Under the pieces are notes generated by a model. The model worked only from the letters and a program-made list of their open reading frames with translations, was not told the DNA's origin and ran no database searches. Of a stretch of 64,000 nucleotides of DNA, positions 11,360 to 22,748 are shown in pieces; position 1 is the stretch's first letter, and every line of letters begins with the position of its first letter. The translations under genes and the position numbers were made by a program. Origin of the DNA: Eupeodes corollae (Eukaryota; Arthropoda; Insecta; Diptera; Syrphidae); NCBI RefSeq assembly GCF_945859685.1, contig NC_079147.1, positions 266,342,572 through 266,406,571 of the forward strand, given 5' to 3'.

Positions 11360-14300
11360 ATGGAATAAGGTACTGGTTAGATATTGTTTACATTAAGTTT
11401 TTGCCAAGAAACTTAAGATTAAACAAACGTAAACAAGAGTAGCGTCTTAAGATGGTTTTCTCACTCGTTAACTGTTGAGGAAGTACGGGACGAAACGTCA
11501 ATATATGAACTTTGTATGGGTTTTAGGCACCATCGGATGTGACACATTGCTTTCAAACCTAATTTTCAAACCCTCCATCAAATTGGATGACAGTTTTATT
11601 GGTAATATAAATCAAAAAGCATTTGGTTTCGGTTTTTAGTGAACTTTAAAAGAACATGAAGTAAAATTTGTGACACGTAGAACTTCTCTTCCTATTTGGC
11701 TTGAATTCATTTTTATTTATTTAATTCTATTCTATTCTAAATATTTAACATAAAACTCATTGTTTAGAACTTTTGGTATTTTGCATTTGATATTCTTATG
11801 CTGATTTCCTGTATTTATCAATAACAGATGTGGACAAAGACTTTCAGACAAAGGCTTTACGAAAAAAAAAAAAAATAAACAATAACTAAAAGAAAAAGAC
11901 ACATCGAAATCAAAGCGGATATAAATCCAAAATTGGTCACCTAAGTATCTCGTTTCAAGATTATTATTATTATTTTTTCCTGACAATAACTAATGCTCTC
12001 ACTTAAAACCTATTGTGATGCTCAAAAGAAGCAATCTCGTTATAATAAGAAGAGAAGACGACCACATCCAAAAAACTAAAACCATGGGCAATCTTTCGGT
12101 GCATTTCATCAGTGTCACAAATTTTTGTGGACCGATTATATCTTTTTTTTGTTTGGATATGGTTTTATTTTTGTTTCTCAAAAAACTCTCAATATCAATT
12201 TTGGAATTGATTCCTCACCAACCGTCACCTTTGTTGACCAGATACCATTTTTTATCGAAAAACAAAACACACACACGTGGTCGTTTGGCCTAATGATCTA
12301 ACTTTTATGAGGACTCCTCCGATAATGGTGATGATCTTATATTTTTTGGGTATTGTATTTTGAGCTTTGACAAATTGACATTTTATACAATTTCCATAAA
12401 TTTAGACAACAAATTTAATTCGCCATGTTTTGAATTATTCACATGATTATGGGTTTATACTTTTTAAGCAGCAACCAGCAGGGGTCCACTAAGCAACTGT
12501 TTTACATTTGATAAATGAGTTCAAAATTAGTGCAACCATATTTATTGTCACAAAAAGTCTTTATTTTTGAATCTAAAGTAGTTCTAGATTCTATAGGGCT
12601 TTGGGACCCGAAGGCTCTTTCTGGCTGTCTCACATCAATCGAAGCTCACACACGTGTCAAAGTCGAAACAAAGAAATAATTTATACATTTGTGCCAAATC
12701 CAGCTCGCAACAGGGTGCCTTTAAAAAAAAGCTCTAATCGATTGATTTTGTTCGTTTCAATTTATTGATAGGTCTGGGTTGCGACAGCAAATCTTAACGT
12801 CGTCGTCGTAGCCGTTATTGTCAAATGAGTTAGATTATGTGTCTTTCATTTGTGGTTATTAAATATTCATGTTTCAACAAAAAAAAACGAAGAAATCAAT
12901 TTTTATAGCAAAATTATAATTTCCAACATTAACAAAATAAAACCAATTTATTCCATGTTAAATTTCCATATAAGAAATATGTAGGTATCCAAGTCAATAT
13001 AGTACTAAAAATGTTAACGAAAGTTCAGATGGGTCTTCTGGGAGTTATGATGAATAATGGCTTCGATCCGAATCCCATTCGGATACATGGGATTGCTGAT
13101 GTTTTACCAAAACCATTATAAGTTAGGTTTTAGCCTAAACAAACTCTAACAATTTATGTATTTTAATTAAATAAATGAAATATAAAGTGATGTTTTATTG
13201 TTAAATAGGCTCATTTATTTAAATGGTTATAGTTACACGAAATATATTAAAGAATTAGATAATTTGAATTTTCGGTTGCCATCACCCATAGTTATGTTGT
13301 GTAGATAGGTTAGGTAGGTTAAAGTATACTAAAAAATGTTAAGATGTCATCTTTAAATCTTTACTGGGACTACTTAAGACTAATTGATGATTTAAGTTTT
13401 CTTCGATATCATTAATTCAACATTTTATGGTTTTAAATTATAGGAAAATTGCTGAATATATTAACTAATCAACATAAACATAATTCTAAATTAAATATGT
13501 AAGTACCTTTAGAGCAATTAATATAGTGCTTCTTTCTGTGTAGAATTATTTAACCATTTTACACAAAGGTGAATTATTGCATTTTATAAATTACATCCAT
13601 ATCCATTTTGGAGTTTTAAAAGTATGGGACTGGAATTCGAAATCGGCCAAACTAAGTTATTAAACCATTTTCAGTCAGTTGAAATTCTAATATTTACAAA
13701 AATTGACCGCTCAACTCTGGTTTACATAATCGTCCAACAACGCAAGCAATTGGCAACATTGTGAAGAAATTGTAAGGCCTATGCATCTCGTTTTGCTCGT
13801 ACAGCTTTAAATATCGCTGCTGTGGCAGCTACGTAGAGGGTGGTGAAAGAAGGGGAAACCTCCGGGCATTGGGCTTTCTAGGGTCCCATTAAATTGAAAG
13901 GAATTAGGTAAGTGTTTTTTTGTCAATATACTCTGTATTCATCATCAACATAAAATTTAAAATTATTAAACTCTCGCAATGGGGCCCATGTTTGCATGTT
14001 ATCTATCAGTTACAAGCTTGCCGATATGCGACCCTGATTATTATTGGCGTACTTTTTTGTTTATATTTAACCCATTCTCTCCCACTATCCTTTTTAGAGT
14101 ACAGCAAAATGCAGTTACTTTACGTGCATATAAAAGTAGGCTATGAAATAAAAAAATATCTGTTTAAAGGCTTTTTTCGGCTTTATTGAGTATTTTTGAA
14201 TTTTTCAAACAATTTTTTTTTATGGAAGTAGGCGTGTGTTGCATTGTGTTTTTGCGCAAAGCATTTTAAAATATTCTTAGTTTCGCTTCCATCAAAAATG

Positions 14301-14470
14301 TTTGTTTTTAAAAAATTCAATCAACGAGAGAACTTGATTGTTTCTGCAGAATTTATTAAAAATAAACATAAAGATCAGTTAAAAATCAGTCCCCACGTAG
14401 TTTTGTATAAAGCTTAGGTTAGGTGTACTTTAAAAAGGACAGTGCGTTCATGCATACACTTTTCTTTTAA
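11360..14470. other. Long conserved AT-rich block, no gene seen, copy A
   Basis: Collinear with 42015-44890, with about 1-2 percent substitutions. Copy B lacks roughly 11853-12110 (about 250 bp). No exon-like open frame, splice-bounded coding signal or TE motif was recognised. Short frames such as 12015-12293 and 13920-14189 are low complexity. It probably represents non-repetitive host spacer, or intronic or regulatory DNA. Confidence 0.5.
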
Positions 14471-14479
14471 GTATCCAAA

Positions 14480-16130
14480 ATGGATTTTAGATCTATTTCT
14501 ACAAAAATATTTTATGGAAAACGTTTCCACAATCTCGATTCCGCCCTGGAAGAAATTGATATTAATACGAAGATAGTCAACGTCAACGCTGATATCGTCA
14601 TGATTCTTCCACCAGTGGACTATGTTACGGATGAAGAGGATATCGATGAAGATAACTTAAAGACAATAGAGTTACCACAAGATGTTCAAGGTGAGGTTGA
14701 GATTTTTGTGGAATCTTATTTAGCCCAAGACGACGGTGAATTCGACAGCGAAGATGGTATTCTGAGCTTAGAAAGTCAGGTTGGTTGGCCTCAACGAAGT
14801 TCAAGTCTTTGAAAAACCGTTTGATGTCGAGGTAAGGCAACATATCGTAAATCAAACAATGTTGTATGCAGGCCAAAAAAATAAACCCAGCTTTTCGTTC
14901 AATGATGAACTCTTAAAATTTTTTATTGGAATCCTTCATGTACTGGAAACAAGCAGCTGATACACATGTACCTCTTATTGCAAACAGTATGTCCAGGAAC
15001 AGATTTCAGGAAATAAAACGATTCATTAATTTTACTGATAATAATACCCTTGACATGAACGATAAAATGGCAAAACTCCGTCCGCTCAGTAAATTTTGTG
15101 CCAAAAGTTTCAAAAGTGGGAATATATGCATGAGCATTTATCTATAGACGAATCAATCAAAATTTCGGTCGACATTCTTCTAAGCAATTTATAAGAGGAA
15201 AGCCTGTAAGATTTGGTTTCAAAAATTGGATGCTTTGCAGCAAAGATGGCTACATGTATGAATTCGATACATATTGCGGGGCTTAAAACGTAAGGCCTTC
15301 ATTGAAATCCCTACCATTAAGGTCCAGAGTGGTTCTCGACCTTCTAAGGAATGTTGACTGTCCAAGTGACCATGTTATTTATTTCGATAACTTTTTTTAC
15401 TAGTTATAGTCTAATGAAGATTTTAAAAGAAAAAAAATTAGAGCAACCGGAACAGCTCGGGATAATCGGTTAAAAAAATGTCCTCTTCTGCTTTTTGTAA
15501 AATGGAAGGACAATAGCATCGTAACGATGGCCACAAACGTCATCGTCAAATGGTGGAGCAACGACGAGCAGAAGAAAGTGAATATTCCTCACTCACTTCC
15601 TTTCAAAAACTACAAAACGAACATGGGTGGTGATGATCTGCATGACCAGTTCATCAACACTTAAAAAAATAAAAAAAAAAAAAATTGGGTGGCGCGACAG
15701 TCCATTGAGAACCAAGGCCTAGTGACTTACAACTCTCAACCATTCCTGTGTGCGAGTAATGTTGTCAGGAACGTCAACACTTACTCCATTGAAATAAGAG
15801 GTAAAAAGTGGTGTTTTAACCTATTCACAGCCATGATCTCGTCTACTACGTCCAATGCCTGGAGGCTCCACAAGCTAGCAAACAGCTACAAAGGCGATCT
15901 ACTAGAATTCACGAGATCAATAACACTACCTTAACTCCAGTTTCATACTTTGAACCAAGGACAACCTAGACTCACAGCCAAGCGAAGCATTGTGGAGAAC
16001 CAAGGGTATCACTCTCCCAAAAAAATTTCAAATCATATAAGATGTCGCCAATGTTCTTTAAAATCGAAATGGTGATTGGAAATGTGTAATGTAACACTAT
16101 GTATTGGAAAAGGTGTTTTGAAAATGTTCA
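14480..16130 (+). pseudogene. piggyBac-like transposase relic, copy A
   Basis: Starts with ATG at 14480. The acidic N-terminus (ALEEIDINTK, YVTDEEDIDEDN) is typical of piggyBac transposases. It keeps a segment deleted from copy B (NKPSFSFNDELLKFFIGIL and MSRNRFQEIKRFINF, about 14870-15040). The first catalytic Asp is in SIDES (about 15147-15160) and the second in FDN (about 15383). The third motif is MGGDDLHDQ where copy B has MGGVDLHDQ (about 15620-15650). The C-terminal Cys-rich CRQCSLKSKW then meets a stop (16045-16075). A 111-bp SINE insertion (15663-15773) and several frameshifts make it non-functional. Terminal repeats and a TTAA duplication were not securely identified. Confidence 0.87.
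15663..15773 (-). mobile_element. 5'-truncated SINE inserted in piggyBac, with 9-bp target duplication
   Basis: Compared with copy B (46100-46145), copy A has 111 extra bases flanked by TCAACACTT on both sides (15654-15662 and 15774-15782). The insert begins with an A-rich run and continues with GGGTGGCGCGACAGTCC and CTCAACCATTCC, matching the left part of the SINE candidates at 8201-8470 and 36850-37110. The B-box end is missing. With the A-rich end as the 3' tail on the minus strand, this is a standard 5'-truncated target-primed insertion. The insert is also responsible for the frame opening at 15689. Confidence 0.8.
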
Positions 16131-16440
16131 TGTTAATGAAAATTAATATGGTATGCATGACCCTATTGTACTAAAAAAAGGACACCTCCATAACTGTTAA
16201 ATACAATTTTTTTTGTGTATTTTTTTTTTGAATATATCTTAACTTTCACCTTAATAAACATAAAATACTATAAAAAAACAAATATTTTTTATTTTAAATA
16301 TGAAAAATGAAAAATTGGGCAACTCTGAATTATTGAAAGAAAGTTATAAAACGGGTAACAAATTGTTTTGCTTTTTTAGTTTAACAATTCCTTATTTATT
16401 TAATTTTGAAAATTTTTAAAGTCAACATAAGGGGCTCGGC
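16130..16440. other. AT-rich spacer after piggyBac, copy A
   Basis: Contains homopolymer A/T runs and aligns with 46495-46780. A TTAA occurs at 16196-16199 after CCATAACTG in both copies and could mark the piggyBac right end, but no matching inverted terminal repeat was found on the other side. Confidence 0.3.
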
Positions 16441-16815
16441 AACTTAAAACAAAACACAAATATTTATTTCCGTTTCTTTTCTTCTATTTTTGTTTCTACT
16501 GGGAATGAAAGGTTTTTTAACTATGGTATCCGTAATAATAATTTATTAATATTTTCAATTAGTTTTTTTTCTTCAAAGTGTGTATGTGTATTGCATGCAA
16601 GAATTCAATAGCTTACATAATAAAAGTATGACCGGCATAATTATATGCAGGATAAAAAATGGTAAATTACTCCATTCCAGGCCCGGAATTCCTCTCGACG
16701 GCACTGGCTGTAAGCGAAAGTGTTGCCGGAAGCACCAAATGTGTCGATTCCTCGTCGTTTTAAGGAATTTGGACTGTTTTAGGGCACATAATGGCGTCTT
16801 TTGCATTTGAATCTA
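16440..16815. other. Conserved block with overlapping ORFs on both strands, copy A
   Basis: Matches 46780-47200 closely. Frames of about 76 codons are open on both strands over the same DNA (16580-16810 plus, 16573-16806 minus). Differences between copies change amino acids in either frame, so neither is supported as coding. The centre (about 16670-16760) is GC-richer. Function is unknown. Confidence 0.35.
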
Positions 16816-16849
16816 CATGCATATAAAGACCAACTCACGGACTATTCAG

Positions 16850-17444
16850 AACGTCGCGTTGCGTTGAACGGCGATTTTTATATTTTATAAGCTACGAAGC
16901 ACATTTCTCGCTCAGTGGGTACGTTAATAAACAAAATTGTCGTATTTGCGGTTCTGGGAATCCTAAATAAATTTAAGAGAGGACATTACAACCACTAAAA
17001 GTCACTGATTGGTGCGCTCTTATGTCCGGAGGTGTGATTGGACCTACTTCTTCGAAAACGACGATAGAACGACTGTCGCCGTCAATTGGGAGCGTTATGG
17101 TCACATGAAAACTGACTTTTTTGTTGCCTGCTATTAAAGAATACGACTTGGAGAACATGTGGTTTCAACAAGACGGTTCTATGAGAAATGCCACATAATT
17201 CGAGCGAATATAACTTTATTCTAAGAGACATATCTTATCTTCGTAATATCTCGTTATGGCGATATCAACTAGCCACCAAGATCATGCGATTGGACACCGC
17301 TATACTTTTTTTTTATTGCGGGGTTGAGTGAAAGACCGTGTTTATGCAGATAAACTTTTAACTCTTGAGCTCTTAAAACCAACATTCTTTATGGCTGAGA
17401 CACCGCCAATACTTTTTAAAAAATGTTCGAAATTACCTCAACAG
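16850..17444 (+). pseudogene. mariner-family transposase relic running into the gap, copy A
   Basis: Plus-strand fragments match mariner-type transposase. A degraded EAHF...NKQN segment (16905-16950) comes first, then GVIGPTSS, resolving after a frameshift to YFFENDDRTTVAVNWERYGHM (17030-17108). LENMWFQQDGS follows (17140-17180, second catalytic Asp), then VKDRVYADKLLTLE (17325-17372). The sequence is cut by the gap just before the family's C-terminal segment. Copy B (47230-47740) shows that segment. Multiple stops are present. Confidence 0.75.
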
Positions 17445-17644
17445 NNNNNNNNNNNNNNNNNNNNNNNNNNNNNNNNNNNNNNNNNNNNNNNNNNNNNNNN
17501 NNNNNNNNNNNNNNNNNNNNNNNNNNNNNNNNNNNNNNNNNNNNNNNNNNNNNNNNNNNNNNNNNNNNNNNNNNNNNNNNNNNNNNNNNNNNNNNNNNNN
17601 NNNNNNNNNNNNNNNNNNNNNNNNNNNNNNNNNNNNNNNNNNNN
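17445..17644. other. Assembly gap (200 N)
   Basis: Exactly 200 unknown bases, a round number suggesting a scaffold join of unestimated size. The left side is the 3' part of a plus-strand mariner relic; the right side is a minus-strand mariner relic. All frames called across it are artefacts. Confidence 1.
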
Positions 17645-18112
17645 AGAGTTGTATTTTGAAGCGCATCACACCTAAGTCCTTCCGCGAATTATTCCAAGTT
17701 GTTTATTAACAGAGGCCCAATTGCTGCGAACGGCGAAGAATCGATAATTGATGGTCATCATCAGTGACTGGCCGATCCAACCAACGGCGATATTTTCTTC
17801 AGTTCATACTCCACGTAAGTGTGTTGGTGGTTTCATGTCATACAATGTAAAATAGGTGCAAAATTTAGTCACAATATCACTTCAGAGGGTCGATTAAACT
17901 GACCATAAAATGAACGAAGCCCGAGATGAACTTTCTTAACAGAGCACGCATTGTTAAAATAAAATTCAATAATTTGCAAGCGTTTTTCGTTTGTAAGACT
18001 ATTCATGGTTAGATTATAGACCAAACTGAACAGTGAAACAAATAACGAAACGTGCGTCAGCTGTTTAAACCAGTGTTGCCAAAAAGATAATATCTAAAAA
18101 TCACCCTTTACA
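17645..18112 (-). pseudogene. mariner transposase 5' part, minus strand, cut by the gap
   Basis: On the minus strand a start at about 18006 gives MNSLTNEKRLQIIEFYFNNA, then CSVKKVHLGLRSFYGQFNRPSE. Degraded sequence follows, then NSRKDLGVMRFKIQL at the gap edge (17647-17690). This is the helix-turn-helix N-terminus typical of a widespread insect mariner family; the relic at 39110-39958 in copy B belongs to the same type (both contain KDLGV and KIQL). The right end, GGGTGATTTTTAGATATTATC on the minus strand (near 18108), resembles the GGTGATTTTTTAAGAGC end of that copy. The catalytic region lies in or beyond the gap. Confidence 0.8.
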
Positions 18113-18129
18113 TAAGTCTTAATAAGTAA

Positions 18130-18645
18130 AATTATGAAAAAGCTTCATAATGTAGGCTTTCTTAGTCCAAAGAAACAGTGGATAGCAAGATTAATTCTTC
18201 GTTTGGAATCGGCGCTGGTGTTGTTTTCTGTGTTCATAGTGAAGCCTGGGTAGAAAAAGTTCGTAACCACCCCAAAGTTACGTCTGTCGATGGTGACGTT
18301 TTGACAAATTCGTTAGTGTTGTAAATATTTTTTTCATGACGCATGTAAAGCGAATTCTACATGTTCCAGAGTCATGAGCAAATGGACGAGTTTGGCAGGA
18401 ATACCGACACTAGAAATTTCTCTATACACGTCGTTCCCTAGATAATGTCACATGCGGCCTTGAAATCGATGAAGAGATGGTGGTTGTCGATTTGATATTC
18501 AAAGATATCCTTATCCTTGATATTGATATCCTTTCCTGGTCTAAGACCACAGTTATAAAGACTTATCAGGTTGTTGACGATGATTTTAAGACATTACTGA
18601 AAAGAAGATGTTGTAAGCGATATTAACTAGAATGATTTTTCTGTA
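18130..18645 (-). pseudogene. LINE reverse transcriptase fragment, minus strand
   Basis: Reading right to left: LISLYNCGLRPGKD (near 18530-18570), then FEYQIDNHHLFIDFKAACD (palm motif A region, 18445-18505), then after an internal deletion NFGVVTNFFYPGFTMNTEN and KRRINLAIHCFFGLRKP (18155-18290), the usual post-RT segment. No YADD motif is seen, because the deleted part would hold it. Stops occur. It is a non-LTR element of a type resembling RTE or related clades; the clade is inferred. Confidence 0.75.
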
Positions 18646-20800
18646 GATGGTGCAAAAGGGTATCCTTTTTTCAAGAATTTTCAAAATTGATTTATAACTC
18701 TGTCTTTTAAATATCCTCTTACGAAAGTTTTTTTTAGAATATAAACCAAAAGACTTTTCAACTTAGGTGCAAGTTTTGTTTACGATTCCATTTAATTTAC
18801 ATATATTGATGCCCTACCCTTTTTTAATCAAGATTACTTATAGACTTTTAGCTTTTGAGCCTAGAGTCTACTTTGTATAGTATTTCAAAAATCTGTGTTA
18901 AAAACTATGACTTAATATAATCAATGCCACTTGTGCCTCAAGATCATCTTCTTTTTATTTCTATATTTTTATAATATACTTAATCAAAATCAACACCTTT
19001 TATAAAACAACACGAATACATAATAATTCAAAATACATACATACATATGTACTTAATTCCATAAATTATATAAAAAATATGAATGTTTTTGTTTACGATT
19101 TCAAAGCTCATTTGTCATAATTTTTAATTATTCAACATTTTGACAACGTATAACGAATGTTAACTTGACATAAAAAATAAATTAAAAACTCAAAGCAAAA
19201 CAAAAACAGAAAAAACAAGAAAATAGCTATATTTGAGAGAGTATGTAAAGATTTTTTGTTTTTCTTATTGAATTCAAAAGAAAAGTATCTTCGAGCAATA
19301 TTCTTTAAACAAACTTTTACATGCCACTTTTTGAAGTCGTTTTAAAAGCCTAAGAATCTTTCAAAACTCAAAATGTTCGAATAAAAAAAAAGCCTTATAC
19401 AAAACAGTCGCTTAAAAATTCTTTCGAAGAATATGACAAATTTAAAAATGTCTTGAAATGGTTTGTTGGCATCTATAGAGTAGAATAGTAAAAACCCCAC
19501 CTCTATAACTTTTACGTCAGTTTATTTCATTTAAAAAACAGAATGTAACTTCAAAAACTATATCACACATCAAATTAATATCCCTGAAATTTACGGCGTC
19601 ATTGCCGGTCGTTGGGTCTTAATCGTACGACAAGTTTTTTTTCTCTGATCATTAAGACCGTCTGATCTGGGAAACAAAAAACAATCCCAAAAAATACAAA
19701 ATTGCGGTCCAAAAACACGCCTTATATGGATATTTTTCAATTGAAATCATCATTCAGTCTGTCAGTTTGTCGCTGAACCTGGGTGTTGTCGCTTTTAAAA
19801 CACTTCGTTATTTTTGTTGTTGTCTTTTTCTCCCAAAATCCAACCGCAGAACACTGTTTTAATTATTTGAACCAATTAATTTTCCTAATTTAATCTTTCG
19901 AAATAAATATTCAAAGGTTTTTGAATTTACAAAAATAAGAAAAAGAAACGAAAAGAAAAGAAATCCGATTTAAATTAACCTCAGTGTCACCGGAATCGGG
20001 GTAGAAAAGTAGGCGGAAAGAAGTATCATTTTTAGTTATCTCGTTTCAGGGACATCACAATGTGTTTTTTTGTATTGTTGTATTTTTTGAACTGAAATGC
20101 TTGTAGGTATTTTTTCAAAATTTGGTAAATTAATATGATACCCCAAGACCTGATTAAAGCTTAACAAAGTGATACATGTTTCACGTAATTAGTGCTCATC
20201 TGTTATGGTTTTTAACGTGTTAGGGAACACAATATTGAACAACTTAATGCGTCTGATGGGTTGGGTTCGAGCTAGTGGATAGGTAGGTATATGGAGACTG
20301 GGTTTTTGGTCCCAAATATATGTATAGTTAAGTATTTGAGTGTGGATGCTGTAAACTTTTATTTTATTAGCTTAATTTAAATTAAAACCAAAATTAAGGC
20401 AAAATGTTTTTGGAGGCAGAGGAAGAATATGGAATTACGTAATGGCTTTGGTATGCAAAGCGAGTTTAGGATATTTAAGGAATTTTTTCCCGTTTTAAGG
20501 TCTTTAATGGTTGCTTCTGTATTTATTTATTTAAGACATGTGTTTATTGTAATTAAAGTACCGACCATTCTCAATAAAATTAAAACCCAAACCCCTCGTT
20601 TCATAATTTAAATCGGTCTTATTGTTAGTCGGTTTTTCAATGCCTCTTGTTTTGCGTTAATTAACGAACTGTAAAACTAAACCTCACCAAGTTTCAAATT
20701 GAAGATTTTATGAAGTTATGATTGGTATGTGTCCATTAGAGTTAAATTGAATTAATATGCAATATTCAGTAAATTTGATTTAATTAGTTCTTATAATCGG
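18645..20800. other. AT-rich spacer, nothing recognised
   Basis: Contains long A/T tracts, an ACATACATACATATGTAC motif near 19026-19050 of a kind common in fly genomes, and slightly less AT-rich stretches at 19590-19800. The 60-codon frame at 20429-20611 has no recognisable features. Confidence 0.5.
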
Positions 20801-21310
20801 TTTTAATAAACTAATGACTAAAAAATGCACTCCGTAGTTTTTTTAAATGGGTTTCAGAAACACGCTGGAACACCATAAGTGAGTATATTTCCAGTTTTAG
20901 ACCAAGCGATTGATTGGCTAGACGAAAAAAAGTTTGTGTCATCAGCAAAAATAGCAAATTTAGTATGTACGTCCAAAGATGGTAAGTCGGACCCATAAAA
21001 GTTGAAAAGTATGGGTCCCAGCACAGACCCCTGTGGAACTTCACTAACTATGTACTAAGGAATAGAGTTTCTGTGTATACATCAAATTTTCTGTTTTGTA
21101 TATTTTTCTCATAACACATATTGGAAAACCAAACATCACAATTTTTTAAATCCGACGTGCCACACAGTGTCAACGGCTTTATGGATGTCCAAAAGTACCA
21201 GACCAGTCGATAATTTAGAATTACGGTTACTTTTGACGTGATTGTTAATTCTTAATATTTGCTGACTTGTGAATATGACGGTATTTGTTTGCATCCTCAA
21301 TATGATTAAT
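20800..21310 (-). pseudogene. Jockey-type LINE RT palm fragment, minus strand
   Basis: On the minus strand: LLDIHKAVDTVWHVGFKKL (motif A region, about 21150-21210), then SEVPQGSVLGPILFNFYGSD (motif B, about 20990-21050), then KFAIFADDTNFFSSSQ (motif C FADD, about 20915-20965). Motifs B and C lie in one open frame, with stops and frameshifts on either side. Spacing and motif types are those of the Jockey/CR1 group. Both ends are truncated. Confidence 0.82.
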
Positions 21311-21514
21311 AAGCTTTTTAAACAGCAACTTTACCTAATGCACTAACAGCCCTACAACTATCAGAATTATCCTTTGCTTTACCAGGTTTGTAGGTAGCTG
21401 TAACTTTATATATGTATATTATTGGGGCAATGAAAAAGAATCATGCAACTGAAAGCCATTGATGGTAAGGCTTTAAGCAACCTGTTGCTCATACTATCAA
21501 TATTTATTTATTTT

Positions 21515-21917
21515 AAATATTGGCATCAAACTAATTTTATCTTATAAGAAATATTGTTTTCAACATTTGGTAAATTTTTTAAAAAATTCTAATTGACAGT
21601 TTTTTACAAAAAATAAAACTCTTAAAAAAAACAATACCTACTAAAACTTGGTAAAAATTTACTTTCGACTCAAATAGCTTTTCAAAAATTAAAAATATTG
21701 GCTTCAAACTTGTTTTATTTCAGAGAAAATATTGTTTTCAATATTCAGTAATTTTTGTATAAAAATCCAACAGTCCGTTTTTTTCATAAAAAATAAAATC
21801 TACAAAAAATAGTGGACAAATTTGGTAAAAATACATATAGACAAACTTTTAAGCAAGACAAATCGATAGACGGGATGGGAAGTTATCAGTGTGGGTCGCA
21901 TCCCAGCCTCTTTTTTT
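21515..21917 (+). repeat. 5'-truncated copy of the tandem-array element (3' end only)
   Basis: Contains about two units of the ~174-bp repeat (ACTTTCGACTCAAATAGCTTTTC-type) and the same 3' terminus as 32990-34772: GACGGGATGGGAAGTTATC, then GTGTGGGTCGCATCCCAGCC, then a T run. The hairpin GGGATG...CATCCC is intact. The 5' terminus with AACTTCCCATAGG is missing. Confidence 0.85.
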
Positions 21918-22745
21918 CGAAAGTATCTATCTCCTTCTTTATTTTTGTGTTCAAAATGTTAACATTATTCTTAAAAATATCGAGTTTAATCGAATCCATT
22001 TTTTTTTTCAAGAAACGCATGTGAAACAATTGTAAGATACATATATTCGGATAATATAATTTGAATTTTATGTTATGAATGGATAATTCAGCTGCTCTAT
22101 TTAGAACTTTTATAAAAGACTCTATGAACACACCAAATTATTAAGGTGAAGTAATGCAATCGATATATACACTACTTTAGTTTAAATTTTGAGAAATATA
22201 TAACGTTTAGCGTTTCCAATACTTTATTGCTATTCAATAAAGTTCCCTTACTATTGTCTAAGCAATTAAGGTGTGTTCCTTATGTCAAAGAGTCAATTTG
22301 CAATTTATTACCGCTGCATAAAGTTCAAATTCAATCATATCTTCGCGTGCGCTTTAGAGGATCTAATATCGCGTTCCGAAAATAAACAAAAGTGAATCGC
22401 GAACGTGACAAAAAATGTAATAAACTATTAGTAGTACTGATTTCCAATTTATTTGGTCGGCTTTGCGAAACTTAATTTTAGCTCACTTTAGTTGTAACTG
22501 TATCAGATTATTTTTTTAAGTTTGATAAATATTAAGTTTTGTCACAAATTAAGTTTCTGAACACAACCATAATATTTAACATTATATTTGACAACCAACT
22601 AAAAAGTCAATCATTATGTCGCACTTCACTCATTGAGATTTATGGCTTAAGGATAAACTCCCAAAAAATAAATACAAACATTAGAACACGGAAAAAAGTA
22701 TTACGATTGACGATATTGTGTTACGATCATGGTTACGATATTCTA
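21918..22745. other. AT-rich spacer, nothing recognised
   Basis: Low-complexity AT DNA. Frames at 21886-22131 (minus) and 22539-22748 (plus) show no domain. The 5' part of the following Helitron could lie here in degenerate form, but no TC 5' end was recognised. Confidence 0.4.
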
Positions 22746-22748
22746 TGA

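Larger units (their letters stand above)
1..17444. repeat. Copy A of a large direct duplication
   Basis: Base 1 aligns with 24612, and the homology runs collinearly to 17444, where the assembly gap starts; 17437-17444 matches 47690-47697. Conserved non-TE stretches (about 1560-3440, 6620-7960, 12110-14470) differ from copy B at roughly 1 base in 100 by eye. TE-derived stretches differ by several percent and by many indels. Because the window opens inside the homology, the left limit is unknown. Copy A could be a genuine segmental duplicate or the alternative haplotype of copy B left in the scaffold; its ending exactly at a gap favours the latter. Confidence 0.93.

Noticed and set aside
15689..15934. 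81-codon frame as a separate gene
   Set aside because: Created by the SINE insertion joined to the piggyBac C-terminal part.
17328..17675. Open frames spanning the gap
   Set aside because: They consist mostly of unknown residues from the 200 N; artefact.
21812..22024. 70-codon frame
   Set aside because: Runs through the 3' end of the tandem-array element into AT-rich spacer.
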